Assembly (NCBI GenBank): GCA_902762785.1
Contig: CACWPL010000001.1
Span: 1-64,000, forward strand
Direction: 5' to 3'
Origin: an uncultured Ruminococcus sp.
Lineage (GTDB): Bacteria; Bacillota; Clostridia; Oscillospirales; Ruminococcaceae
DNA length: 64,000 nt
In this document: positions 48,340-57,151 of the stretch, in pieces
How positions within the stretch are numbered: the first letter of the stretch is position 1
Layout: each line of letters begins with the position of its first letter
Notes under the pieces: generated by a model
What the model saw: the letters and a program-made list of their open reading frames with translations, nothing else
Databases searched by the model: none
What the model was told of the DNA's origin: nothing
Translations under genes and position numbers: made by a program

Positions 48340-48388
48340 AGCAGGTCCTCTGCCGGATCATTCCGGCAGAGGACCTGCTTTTGTTATT
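48340..48388. terminator. Perfect 18-bp hairpin between converging genes
   Basis: AGCAGGTCCTCTGCCGGA (48340-48357) and its exact complement (48362-48379) flank a 4-base loop. A T-rich tail follows on the plus strand. It abuts the end of the leftward dockerin gene and may act as a bidirectional terminator. Confidence 0.75.
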
Positions 48389-50864
48389 TGGAGAGGAGCT
48401 GACGTTTTAGAAGTGCCAGATCAAAGACATTTACATTGCCATCGCCATTCATATCGGCGATCGCAAACTGTAGCTCTGTAAACGGTTCCATTGCATGCAA
48501 GTATTTCTGCATGATGATCAGATCAGTCACGTTGAGTACGCCATTTACACTCACATCGCCCCGTAAGTTGGACTTTATCCAGTGCGCATAGAGCGTTTGC
48601 TCACCTGTCAGATCTACGACAGTATCCTCTTTGATCTGTGTGCCGCCGTCCAAGGAAGTGAACCAGCCAACGAGATCATAGCCTTCTCTTGTCGGAGTCG
48701 GAAGAGGACCATAGGTGCTGCCGTTTACGACGGTCTTGCTGGTGGTGGGGGTCGTACCGCCATTCGCATCGAGATCGACCTTGTATTCAGACGGGAGGAT
48801 CTTGATATAGCCGTTCTGCCATGTAGGAGCATAGTTCTTTTTATGCAACAAGTCACACCATATCTGTGATCTCGTATCATCGAGCGTATGGTACATATAT
48901 TCGATCTTGAATACATCGCCCGGTCTTGCGTCAGAAGGCACAGTAACATACAGCGTGACCAGATCGGTGGTGGTCTCTGGGGAACCACTTGCATAGTACA
49001 ACCACACTGCATGATCATTCTCAACCAATCGGTCCATCGTAGAGGATCTTTCGAGCTCTGTTGTGCATCTGGAGTCTACTTTGATACCGAACTCGATCGA
49101 GGTCAGGTCGACCGGTTTTTCAAGACTCACATGAACGGGGATCTTATGATCAAGTTCCTGCGCTCGATTCTCTGGGATCTCGACCTCTTCGACCACAATA
49201 TGGAGATCGCTTTTTTCGGTCATGGAAGACCATGTTGCCGTAAGAGTGTAAGAAGCGTGTTCAGAATGATAATAACTATCGTGTTCTCTGATCACCCGTT
49301 TGATACCAGGGTCATACCATCCTGTAAATGCATAGCCGTCTCTTGTTGGGATAGGGAGCGTGCCGAGCGTCTCTCCGTATGTGATCGTTTTGGAGGTCTG
49401 GGAACATGTACCGCCATTCGCATCAAATAGGAGCGTATACTGCCGAGGTGTCCAATGTGCATAGAACGTTTGCGGAGAGGCAGTTTCCACGGGTGTGGTC
49501 GATGTGATCTCTCTTCCGCCAGATGCAGCAGTATACCATCCGTCGAAATCGTAGCCGCTCCTTGTGGGCAAGGGAAGTAAGTCGTATGTCTTGCCCTTTT
49601 TGAAGGTATAGGTCATAAAGGGATCCTTGCTACCATCGTTAGAATCAAATGTGACTGTTGTAGAAAAACCGTTCACAGTGACCTTGATATTCTGTTGGGC
49701 AAGGAACACATCAGTCTTTGTATCTTTGATATAAACGACCATCGTTTCACTGCCGTCATCATATCCGGTGATCGTCAGTGTATTCGTCTGGCCGACCCAT
49801 CCCTTCCATTTGGTCCCGACCATCGCATGATTCGGATGTTCCACTACGATAGTGATCGGACCATCATAGTTTTTATAACTAAATGAGATATCTTTACTTG
49901 TATTCCCCGTGATCTGGACAGAGTTTGTTGAGGCGGTGAATGATAATGGGTCGCTTTTGACAGTAACACTGATCATTACAGAGGTGATGATGGTCTCAGC
50001 TTCAGAATCGATCAGTTCGATTCTGATCTTTTCTGTTCCATTTGCATACCCACTGATCGTTAACGGGATGGAGTTTCCGCTCCACGATCCCCAAGTACAA
50101 TTCGTGATCTGATCGGGACCGTGTACATATCTCATTGACACTTCATCATCATAGCCGGAATACTCGACCGTGACAGTGCGGCTCTCGTTATTGCTCTTGT
50201 TCAAGGTGATGTTGCCTGAGGAAACAGATAAGCTCGGGATCTCTTCCGGTACTGTGGAATAGAAAATGAAAAAATTGGAGAACTGGAGCTTGGCTGTCGC
50301 TCTACAGGATGCTTCTGTTTCCCATGTGTATCCGGTAGAAGCAGTATGGCGTGCAGAGGAAGCAGCCGAATCGAGAATCAGGAATTTCCCTGTAGAAGAA
50401 TCGTAATCCACGATCGCCATGAGATGACCGGGAGCACTTCCTACAGCAACACAGCCGTTCTGTAGGGATGAGATCATACTCGAATAGCTGCTTACCTGTG
50501 CTTGATAACCAAATCCATAAGTGCTGCCATAGCTCTTTGCAAAGCTGGGATACAGCGAATATGCTGTGCCGCTATTAGATGTTCTATGGCCGTGCGCGAC
50601 CGACCAGTCCGCTAGCATGATCGGATCGATGAACGACCCGTTCAGATAATGGATCGCATTCACATACGCAAGGATCCCACAGCCGCTCGATCCGATCGTT
50701 TGGCTGGAATCACCTGTGCTCGTATATAAGTGCGAGCTCCATCTTGAATCTCGCTGTGAATATACAACGAGATCTTTTGCGAACGCGGGGAGCGGTGAGA
50801 TCAAGCTGACCAATAACACAAGTATGATGACAGCTACGGTAGATCTTAGACATTTTCGTTTCAT
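48384..50864 (-). CDS. Secreted C39-like peptidase, InlB-repeat, cohesin-like, dockerin protein
   Basis: This 826-aa secreted protein has a signal peptide (1-29) and a C39-like papain-fold domain (about 32-200) with Cys62 in IGSSGCGILAYVNAI, His147 in APGHLMAIVDYD and Asp165 in FLILDSAAS. Two related beta modules follow (210-303 and 305-398, sharing ITISGY/ITGYDDGSE-type endings), then two InlB-type repeats ending GWYTAASGG and GWYDPG. A cohesin-like domain (about 550-690) has IPVHVSLEKP, FGIKVDSRC and LYVTVPSDARPGDVFKIEY. A third InlB repeat and a dockerin (767-826) with GDVSVNGVLNVTDLIIMQKY and ADMNGDGNVNVFDLALLKRQ close the protein. The DNA is visibly richer in A and T than its neighbours. 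The start MKRKCLRS is fixed by GGAGGAGGG. Confidence 0.85.
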   Translation of the reverse strand: MKRKCLRSTVAVIILVLLVSLISPLPAFAKDLVVYSQRDSRWSSHLYTSTGDSSQTIGSSGCGILAYVNAIHYLNGSFIDPIMLADWSVAHGHRTSNSGTAYSLYPSFAKSYGSTYGFGYQAQVSSYSSMISSLQNGCVAVGSAPGHLMAIVDYDSSTGKFLILDSAASSARHTASTGYTWETEASCRATAKLQFSNFFIFYSTVPEEIPSLSVSSGNITLNKSNNESRTVTVEYSGYDDEVSMRYVHGPDQITNCTWGSWSGNSIPLTISGYANGTEKIRIELIDSEAETIITSVMISVTVKSDPLSFTASTNSVQITGNTSKDISFSYKNYDGPITIVVEHPNHAMVGTKWKGWVGQTNTLTITGYDDGSETMVVYIKDTKTDVFLAQQNIKVTVNGFSTTVTFDSNDGSKDPFMTYTFKKGKTYDLLPLPTRSGYDFDGWYTAASGGREITSTTPVETASPQTFYAHWTPRQYTLLFDANGGTCSQTSKTITYGETLGTLPIPTRDGYAFTGWYDPGIKRVIREHDSYYHSEHASYTLTATWSSMTEKSDLHIVVEEVEIPENRAQELDHKIPVHVSLEKPVDLTSIEFGIKVDSRCTTELERSSTMDRLVENDHAVWLYYASGSPETTTDLVTLYVTVPSDARPGDVFKIEYMYHTLDDTRSQIWCDLLHKKNYAPTWQNGYIKILPSEYKVDLDANGGTTPTTSKTVVNGSTYGPLPTPTREGYDLVGWFTSLDGGTQIKEDTVVDLTGEQTLYAHWIKSNLRGDVSVNGVLNVTDLIIMQKYLHAMEPFTELQFAIADMNGDGNVNVFDLALLKRQLLSK

Positions 50865-50980
50865 GGACCATCCCTCCTCCTTTTTGAAACGATGTGCAGA
50901 TGGATACAGGCTCTCTTTTGCGGATATCAACTTTTGACAGAAATGCCAAAAAGGCATTTTCTGCCAATGTGATTGCTTAT

Positions 50981-51009
50981 ATATTATCATATTTTATAGA
51001 AAAAATCAA
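50981..51009 (-). promoter_or_regulatory. Promoter of the C39-like/dockerin gene
   Basis: On the minus strand TTGATT (51004-51009), 17 bases, TAATAT (50981-50986). A small hairpin with AAATGCC arms (50941-50957) lies in the leader. Confidence 0.65.
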
Positions 51010-51096
51010 CGATCATACGCAAATAAAAGTACAAAATTGTTACATTGTACTAAAATGCTGTTAATGATCTGGTGAAACTGATGGCAAGGGAGATTA

Positions 51097-51131
51097 CAAA
51101 AAAATACCGCCCTTGCCATCGCAAGAGCGGT
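51097..51131 (-). terminator. Terminator after tRNA-Pro
   Basis: On the minus strand ACCGCTCTTGC and GCAAGGGCGGT arms are followed by ATTTTTTT. It lies nine bases past the tRNA. Confidence 0.92.
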
Positions 51132-51139
51132 CTTTGCAG

Positions 51140-51213
51140 TCGAGGTGACAGGATTTGAACCTGCGGCCCCTACGTCCCGAACGTAGTGCTCTACCAAACT
51201 GAGCCACACCTCG
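51140..51213 (-). tRNA. tRNA-Pro (anticodon CGG)
   Basis: A full cloverleaf reads on the minus strand: acceptor arms CGAGGTG and CACCTCG, D arm GCTC/GAGC, anticodon stem CTACG/CGTAG around TTCGGGA, and T arm GCAGG/CCTGT with TTCAAAT. The anticodon is CGG, decoding CCG proline codons. CCA is not encoded. Confidence 0.97.
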
Positions 51214-51249
51214 AATTCTCGTCGACATCAAGAGCTGTCAACAGATATT

Positions 51250-51278
51250 ATTATACCACATCTGAATGGATTTGTAAA
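51250..51278 (-). promoter_or_regulatory. Promoter of tRNA-Pro
   Basis: On the minus strand TTTACA (51273-51278), 17 bases, TATAAT (51250-51255), with TGG before the -10 box. Confidence 0.85.
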
Positions 51279-51322
51279 GGGGAAAAGTGCATAAATTTCA
51301 AAAAACTTTTTATGCTTTTTTG

Positions 51323-51351
51323 TTGACGATCTTTACTGTCTGTGATATAAT
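51323..51351 (+). promoter_or_regulatory. Promoter of citrate synthase
   Basis: TTGACG (51323-51328), 17 bases, TATAAT (51346-51351), about 125 bases before the start. Confidence 0.88.
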
Positions 51352-51474
51352 AGATATATATACAGCTTTCTTCTACAGATCGTATCGGACGGCGCTCCCC
51401 TCGCGGGACGCCGCTCCGCTGTTTTATAAGAGAAAAAGATACGCCCACTATCACAAAAGAAAGGACCTGATGCT

Positions 51475-52839
51475 ATGGCACGCTACGATTACTCTGTCAT
51501 CAACTCCCCCGAGATCGACCGCCTCGCGGAGCTCTGCAAGGAGGAGTTCCCCATCGAGCCCTCGCTGTATACGGAATTCGACGTCAAGCGCGGTCTGCGC
51601 GACCTCAACGGCAAGGGCGTGCTCGCCGGTCTGACCCACATCGGCAATGTGGTGGCCTCCAAGATGGTGGACGGACAGTCCGTCCCCTGCGACGGCAAGC
51701 TCTATTACCGCGGTGTCGATGTCGAGGCGCTCGTCGAGGGCTTCGCCAAGGACGACCGTCCCGGCTTCGAGGAGACGGCCTACCTCCTCCTTTTCGGCCA
51801 GCTCCCGGACAAAAAGCAGCTCGAGGACTTCTCCCAGCTCCTCGCCGACCTGCGCTATCTGCCGAGCGTCTTCACCCGCGACGTCATCATGAAGGCCCCC
51901 AGTGACAACATGATGAACACCCTCGCCAAGTGCGTGCTCGCGCTCTATTCCTATGACCAGATGGCCAACGACATCTCCATCCCGAACGTGCTGCGCCAGT
52001 GCCTGTCCCTGATCTCGCTCTTCCCGCTGATCTCGGTCTACGGCTACCAGGCCTATAACTTCAAGGCCGGTGAGAGCCTCATCATCCACCAGCCGAACCC
52101 CAAGCTCTCCACCGCGGAGAACATCCTCTACATGCTCCGCGCGGATTCCCAGTTCACGCCGCTCGAGGCCAAGCTCCTCGACCTGGCGCTGGTGCTCCAT
52201 GCCGAGCACGGCGGCGGCAACAACTCCACCTTCACGGTGCATGTCGTCTCCTCCTCCGGCACGGATACCTATTCCGCCATCGCGGCGGCGCTCGGCTCCC
52301 TCAAGGGTCCCAAGCACGGCGGCGCGAACATCAAGGTCTGCCAGATGTTCGACGACCTCATGGCGCATGTCTCCGATTGGGAGGACGAGGATGCCCTGCG
52401 CGCCTACCTGCGCAGCCTCCTCCACAAGGAGGGCTTCGACCATTCCGGCCTGATCTACGGCATGGGCCACGCCGTCTACTCCATCTCCGACCCGCGTGCG
52501 CGGGTGTTCAAGGGCTTCGTGCGCAAGCTCTCGGTCGAGAAGGGACGCGAGCGCGAGTTCGAGCTCTATGACCGCGTGGAGCGCCTCGCCTCGGAGGTCA
52601 TCTCGGAGGAGCGAAGGATCTATAAGGGCGTCTGCGCCAATGTGGATTTCTATTCCGGCTTCGTTTATCGGATGCTCGGTCTGCCGTCGGAGCTCTATAC
52701 GCCCATCTTCGCGATCGCGCGTATCGCCGGCTGGTCGGCGCACCGCATCGAGGAGCTCATCAACTCCAACAAGATCATCCGTCCCGCGTATAAGGCCATC
52801 GACGATCCCCGCCCGTACATCGCGCTCGCGGATCGCTGA
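51475..52839 (+). CDS. gltA: Citrate synthase
   Basis: This 454-aa enzyme condenses oxaloacetate and acetyl-CoA to citrate. The catalytic histidines lie in LHAEHGGGNNSTF and YGMGHAVYSISDPRARV, and the aspartate in CANVDFYSGFVYRMLGLP. SLKGPKHGGANIK and FAIARIAGWSAHRIEEL are family signatures. Its length and N-terminal extension fit clostridial citrate synthases. It is monocistronic, with its own promoter and terminator; no aconitase or isocitrate dehydrogenase gene is nearby. It probably feeds glutamate synthesis rather than a full cycle (inference). Confidence 0.95.
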   Translation: MARYDYSVINSPEIDRLAELCKEEFPIEPSLYTEFDVKRGLRDLNGKGVLAGLTHIGNVVASKMVDGQSVPCDGKLYYRGVDVEALVEGFAKDDRPGFEETAYLLLFGQLPDKKQLEDFSQLLADLRYLPSVFTRDVIMKAPSDNMMNTLAKCVLALYSYDQMANDISIPNVLRQCLSLISLFPLISVYGYQAYNFKAGESLIIHQPNPKLSTAENILYMLRADSQFTPLEAKLLDLALVLHAEHGGGNNSTFTVHVVSSSGTDTYSAIAAALGSLKGPKHGGANIKVCQMFDDLMAHVSDWEDEDALRAYLRSLLHKEGFDHSGLIYGMGHAVYSISDPRARVFKGFVRKLSVEKGREREFELYDRVERLASEVISEERRIYKGVCANVDFYSGFVYRMLGLPSELYTPIFAIARIAGWSAHRIEELINSNKIIRPAYKAIDDPRPYIALADR

Positions 52840-52845
52840 TCCTTC

Positions 52846-52880
52846 CGCCCGCGTCCTTTCAGGGGATGCGGGCGTTTTTT
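52846..52880 (+). terminator. Terminator after citrate synthase
   Basis: CGCCCGC (52846-52852) and GCGGGCG (52868-52874) arms are followed by TTTTTT. The next start codon is only 31 bases further on. Confidence 0.9.
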
Positions 52881-52910
52881 AGGACGATGCACACGAAAGG
52901 AAGTGGTCAT

Positions 52911-55766
52911 ATGTACCTGGCCTATCTCACGAGAGGCGGCTCATCCCCGCGCGGGAAGTCGCGTGTTTGGATCGCCTGTCACCCGGAGGAGCAGGAAAAG
53001 TATCTCAAAACGATCGCACAGGATCTCTTTGCGACGCAGAACTGCGCTGTTTGGTACACGGAAGAGGCGCATCTGCCGGACGATGTGCGGGACGACCTCG
53101 TACAGATGCAGCTCATCGTGGTGGTCGTCACACGGCGGCTCCTGACGACAGAGAACGACGTCCTCGACGTGATCGTCCCGTTCGCGAACGCGGAGCACAT
53201 CCCCCTCCTGCCGATCATGGTCGAGCAGGGACTCGACGGGCTCTTCTCCGAGAAGATCGGCGACCTGCAATACCTCCTGCGGGAGAATGCCGACCCCACG
53301 GCCATCCCCTACCCCGAAAGGCTCGCGCTCTATCTACAGAGCGTCCTCCCGGGCGAGGACATCGAGGAGAAGATCTCCGCGGCGTTCGATGCCTACATCT
53401 TCCTGAGCTATCGCAAAAAGGACCGCGCCCATGCACAGTCGCTCATGCGGCTCATCCACGAAGACCCCTTCTGTGAGCGTGTGGCCATCTGGTATGACGA
53501 GTTCCTGACGCCCGGTGAGGATTTCAATGTCTCCATCGAGAAGGCGCTCCAGAAGAGCGACCTGTTCACGCTGGTCGTCACGCCGAATCTCGTCAACGAG
53601 GACAACTACATCATGCGGATCGAGTACCCCATGGCGCATGCGGCAGGGAAGGCCGTGGCGCCGGTGGAGATGGTCGAGACGCAGGCGGACGCCTTACAGA
53701 CGCATTATCCCGACATCCCCGCCGCTGTTGACGGTCACGACCGTCAGGCGCTCTCGACCCTTCTGCACGACCACCTCGCGGCCGCGCTGCGGACCCAGGC
53801 GGACGACCCGGTGCATGGCTTTTTCGTGGGACTGGCCTACCTGTACGGGATCGACGTGGAGGTCGACCGGGCGCGGGCCGTCCGGCTCATCACGGCGGCA
53901 GCGGAGGCAGGGATCGAAGCAGCGGAGCACCAGCTCGTGCAGATGTATTGGAACGGCCAGGGCGTCCCGCGTGACACGGCGCAGGCGCTCCATTGGCAGG
54001 AGCATCTGACGGACCGCCTCAGCGAGCTTGCGGACGAGTCGCAGGACGAGGGCGATGCGATGCGGTCTCTCGAAGAGCACCTTGCGCTCGCGGACATGAC
54101 CTTAGAGACCAAGGACTATGAGACGGCCGATGCGCAGTACGAGACCGCGCAGGAGATCGCGAAGGTCCTGGCGTTCGGGGCATTTGGCAAGAGCATCCTC
54201 CAGAAGGCGAAGCGTTTCGTCCAGAAATACACCGGGAAGTCGCCCTATCAGGAGCCGGCGCTCAAGGCGACATCACGGGCGGCGCTGCGGCGTCTGGAGA
54301 TCGAGCTCCGCGTGCAGCAAGGGCAGGGGATCGGCAAGCGCGGCGACCAGACTGCCGTCCTCGTGGAGAATGTCTTCAAGATGTACGGTGACGCACAGTC
54401 GGCCGCGGACTACCTGACGTTCTACCGGCTGACCATCGAGATATGCGAGCAGAACAGTCTCCAGGACATGATCCCGGGCTATCTCGACAAGGCCGCTGCC
54501 TGCTGGAGCAGACTGCCCGAGGCGGAGCGCACGCCGGAGGTACGGCGATGCTATGCGGCGCTGCTGGGGGCCGTGCGGCAGGGCGAGGGCGCTGCGCGGC
54601 AGCGGCAGCAGGCGATGCTCGAGGCGCTGTGTGCGGAGTATCCCGAGGAGCTGTCGTACCGATGCGACATGATCCGCGGGGAGCTGGCGGCGGCGCGGGA
54701 GTCGCTGCCGGATCAGGTGCGCGCGGAACGCCACCTGACGAAGGCCGAGGAGATGATCGCGCAGCACCTCACGCCGGAGGACTCGCGTGCAGCGCGGCTC
54801 ATGCTGACAGCGCGTGCAGTCGGGGGACATCTCCAGGCGCTGCGCGGGGACTATGATGCGGCGGTCAAGTGTCTGCTGGGCGTCTATGAGGCGCTGCGGC
54901 CGATGACGGATGCCGCGTTCGATGTGGAGAACGTCAGCGAGGAGGCGGAGGTCTGTGAGACGATCGGCGACTGTAAAAAGGCGACGGGGGATCTCGCGGA
55001 GGCCGATCGCTGGTATCGCTGCGCCGTCGACAGCTTGACGGAGCTGAGCCTGGTCGTGAAGTCTCTCACGCTGATGCGGACGCTCGCGCGGCTCTATGAG
55101 AAGCTGCTGGACGTCGCGCTCGCGCGGGAGGATGTCCCGGCCGTGCGGGAGTGGGAGGATAAGGCGCGCTACATCCGCGAGCGGCTCGTCTCTTTCGACA
55201 TGGGCAAGGATCACCCTCTCGACAAGACGGAGGACATCGCCGCTTCCCAGGCGCTCGCGGCGCGAAAACAGGAGATCCGCACCGTCCTACAGGAGGCGCC
55301 GCTCCCAGACGAAACGTTGCTCGCGTTCGTGAAAAAGCCGCTGCCGGCGCCGGTGGGACGGCTCGAGGCAGAGCGTGCAATCGCGCCCGTGGCCGAGGCC
55401 TATCTCAAGATGGCGGGCGATGTCAAGCTCTATCTGGAGGTGGAAAAGCTCTGTGACGAGCTGCGGACAGCGAACGGCAAGCCTGCCGAGATCGCGCTGT
55501 GCGCCGACCGGATCGTGGATCAGATGCTCGACAAGCTCCGCCCCTATCTCTGGTACACCGAGGAGGCGATGCTGATCCTGAGCTTCTGCGGCCATCATCG
55601 GATCGTCACGCCGACCTTTTTTATCGGCGGGCGGGACAAGGCGCTGCAGCAGTTCCGGGGCTTCTTTCGGAGCCTCCCCTTCTGGGAGCGCGCGGTCGAT
55701 ACGATCCATTATCCCGAGGTATGGCGTGTCCTGTATCACTGGATCGAAGAGGACGAGGGGTCTTGA
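52911..55766 (+). CDS. Tandem-TIR protein with Sel1 and helical repeats
   Basis: This 951-aa cytosolic protein has two TIR-like domains. The first (about 16-125) starts RVWIACHPEEQEKYLKTIAQ and has NCAVWYTEEAHLP but no acidic residue at the usual catalytic place. The second (about 159-255) is canonical: DAYIFLSYRKKDRAHAQSL, VAIWYDEFLTPGEDFNVSIE and LVNEDNYIMRIEYPMA with Glu238 where TIR NADases carry their glutamate. Sel1-type repeats follow (about 299-365: HGFFVGLAYLYGIDVEVDRA and HQLVQMYWNGQGVPRDTAQ), then about 570 residues of helical, TPR-like repeats. It may be a self-contained sensor-effector, possibly in defence or NAD signalling; this is inference. The start has AAAGGAAG upstream. No promoter is obvious after the preceding terminator. 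Confidence 0.82.
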   Translation: MYLAYLTRGGSSPRGKSRVWIACHPEEQEKYLKTIAQDLFATQNCAVWYTEEAHLPDDVRDDLVQMQLIVVVVTRRLLTTENDVLDVIVPFANAEHIPLLPIMVEQGLDGLFSEKIGDLQYLLRENADPTAIPYPERLALYLQSVLPGEDIEEKISAAFDAYIFLSYRKKDRAHAQSLMRLIHEDPFCERVAIWYDEFLTPGEDFNVSIEKALQKSDLFTLVVTPNLVNEDNYIMRIEYPMAHAAGKAVAPVEMVETQADALQTHYPDIPAAVDGHDRQALSTLLHDHLAAALRTQADDPVHGFFVGLAYLYGIDVEVDRARAVRLITAAAEAGIEAAEHQLVQMYWNGQGVPRDTAQALHWQEHLTDRLSELADESQDEGDAMRSLEEHLALADMTLETKDYETADAQYETAQEIAKVLAFGAFGKSILQKAKRFVQKYTGKSPYQEPALKATSRAALRRLEIELRVQQGQGIGKRGDQTAVLVENVFKMYGDAQSAADYLTFYRLTIEICEQNSLQDMIPGYLDKAAACWSRLPEAERTPEVRRCYAALLGAVRQGEGAARQRQQAMLEALCAEYPEELSYRCDMIRGELAAARESLPDQVRAERHLTKAEEMIAQHLTPEDSRAARLMLTARAVGGHLQALRGDYDAAVKCLLGVYEALRPMTDAAFDVENVSEEAEVCETIGDCKKATGDLAEADRWYRCAVDSLTELSLVVKSLTLMRTLARLYEKLLDVALAREDVPAVREWEDKARYIRERLVSFDMGKDHPLDKTEDIAASQALAARKQEIRTVLQEAPLPDETLLAFVKKPLPAPVGRLEAERAIAPVAEAYLKMAGDVKLYLEVEKLCDELRTANGKPAEIALCADRIVDQMLDKLRPYLWYTEEAMLILSFCGHHRIVTPTFFIGGRDKALQQFRGFFRSLPFWERAVDTIHYPEVWRVLYHWIEEDEGS

Positions 55767-55815
55767 ACGAAACGATGCCCGCATCTCCCGATAATGGGGG
55801 ATGCGGGCGTTTCGT
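55767..55815. terminator. Bidirectional terminator between converging genes
   Basis: A long inverted repeat (ACGAAACGATGCCCGCATC arm and its complement) with a loop around GATAAT separates the TIR gene from the leftward DUF896 gene. Confidence 0.85.
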
Positions 55816-56033
55816 CATTTATGACGCTTTTTGGGCGGGGTGCCGAACTTGTGCTTGGAGCCGTCAGGCTCCATGATGTAGGTATGCTCGAGCTGCTGGG
55901 TGAGGCTCGCGCGGAAGGCGAAGCGGTAGGCATCGCGCAGGCGCTTCTGCTCGGCCTTCTCCGCATCGGTGAGGCCCTCGGTCTTGGCCTTGCGGGCGAG
56001 CTCGTTGATGCGGTCGATCATGGACTGGTCCAT
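55815..56033 (-). CDS. DUF896 (YnzC-like) protein
   Basis: This 72-aa protein matches the DUF896 family: MIDRINELARKAKTEGLTDA, then EKAEQKRLRDAYRFAFR and a short basic end GTPPKKRHK. Members are helical-hairpin proteins of unknown function that are widespread in Firmicutes. I start at MDQSMIDR with AAAGGAGGTG upstream; the longer frame from 56102 has no such site. Confidence 0.9.
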   Translation of the reverse strand: MDQSMIDRINELARKAKTEGLTDAEKAEQKRLRDAYRFAFRASLTQQLEHTYIMEPDGSKHKFGTPPKKRHK

Positions 56034-56218
56034 GTGGGTCACCTCCTTTGGGTGGGGACGTCCTGCAAAAAAATACGGTGCCGAGAGGCACCGCGTATGC
56101 ATAAGAAAACAGATGAAAACATGGGGGGAATTGGGGGATCACTTGATCCATTCTCATCATACCCGCTGTACCTTAAAATTATCTTAAAGGTGCTATTCAA
56201 TTTTATTTTTTTGAAAGA

Positions 56219-57109
56219 TCATTCGCCGGTGGTGGCCGCCGGGACGCTGGTGCCGCCCTTGCTGATGTCGATGAGGAGGCTGCTCTCGTCGCCGGAGACG
56301 ACCTGCGGATACTCGCCGTTCCACTTCTCGATCGCGTTGTACTGGAGGACGTTGCCGCTCAGGGAGCTGTTGAGCTTGTTGTTGGCCTCCGCCTCGGCGT
56401 CTGCCTTGATCTTGATGGCGTCCGCCTCGGCCTGCGCGCGCAGACGGGTGGCATCGGCCTCGGCCTGGGCGGCGATGGTCTTCTCGCTCGCATTCGCCTC
56501 GGCCTCGATCACGCGCTGCTCCTTCTCGGTCTGGGCGCGGATCTTGTTCTGCTCGGCCACCTGCTTGGCCTCGATGGCGGCATCGAACTCCGCGGAGAAG
56601 CTGAAGTCCACGATGTTGAATTCGTCGATGATGATGCCGTAGCTCGAGAGCTTCGCGGTCAGCTCGTCGCTGATCGCCACGCTCGCGGCGGAGCGGTTCG
56701 TGATGAGTTGCTCGGCGGAGTAGCGTGCCATGACGGACTTCACGCACTCCTGCACGGCCGGCTGCAGCAGCGTGTCGGCGTAGTCCTTGCCGACGGTCTG
56801 GTACATGCTCGCGCTGCGCTCGGCGGCGAGGTGGTAGTTGATCGAGATGCCCGAGGTGATGGCCTGGAGGTCCTTCGAGGTCGAGGCCGTCTCGACGTCG
56901 AGCTTGCGGACCATATTGGACATGGCCACGACCTCGGTGATGAAGGGGGCCTTGAAATGGACGCCCTCTGCGAGGGTCTGGCCGGTGACGCGTCCCATCT
57001 GGACGACGACGCCCGTGCTGCCGACCGGCACGGTGGCGATGCTGCTCAGCACCAGGATCGCGGCGACGAGCAGGACGATGATCGGGATGATGATCTTCTT
57101 GGCTTTCAT
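56219..57109 (-). CDS. SPFH/prohibitin-family membrane protein
   Basis: This 296-aa protein has an N-terminal membrane helix (IIIPIIVLLVAAILVLSS) and an SPFH domain (about 25-190) starting TVPVGSTGVVVQMGRVTGQ. A long Ala/Glu-rich coiled coil follows (about 190-255, with AEANASEKTIAAQAEADA). It resembles prohibitin-like proteins that form membrane ring assemblies or scaffold proteases. The exact role is unknown. AGGAGG precedes the start. It lies 42 bases after deoD. Confidence 0.9.
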   Translation of the reverse strand: MKAKKIIIPIIVLLVAAILVLSSIATVPVGSTGVVVQMGRVTGQTLAEGVHFKAPFITEVVAMSNMVRKLDVETASTSKDLQAITSGISINYHLAAERSASMYQTVGKDYADTLLQPAVQECVKSVMARYSAEQLITNRSAASVAISDELTAKLSSYGIIIDEFNIVDFSFSAEFDAAIEAKQVAEQNKIRAQTEKEQRVIEAEANASEKTIAAQAEADATRLRAQAEADAIKIKADAEAEANNKLNSSLSGNVLQYNAIEKWNGEYPQVVSGDESSLLIDISKGGTSVPAATTGE

Positions 57110-57151
57110 AGATGGTCTACCTCCTGGGATGTATGGTATATCACTGTTTTT

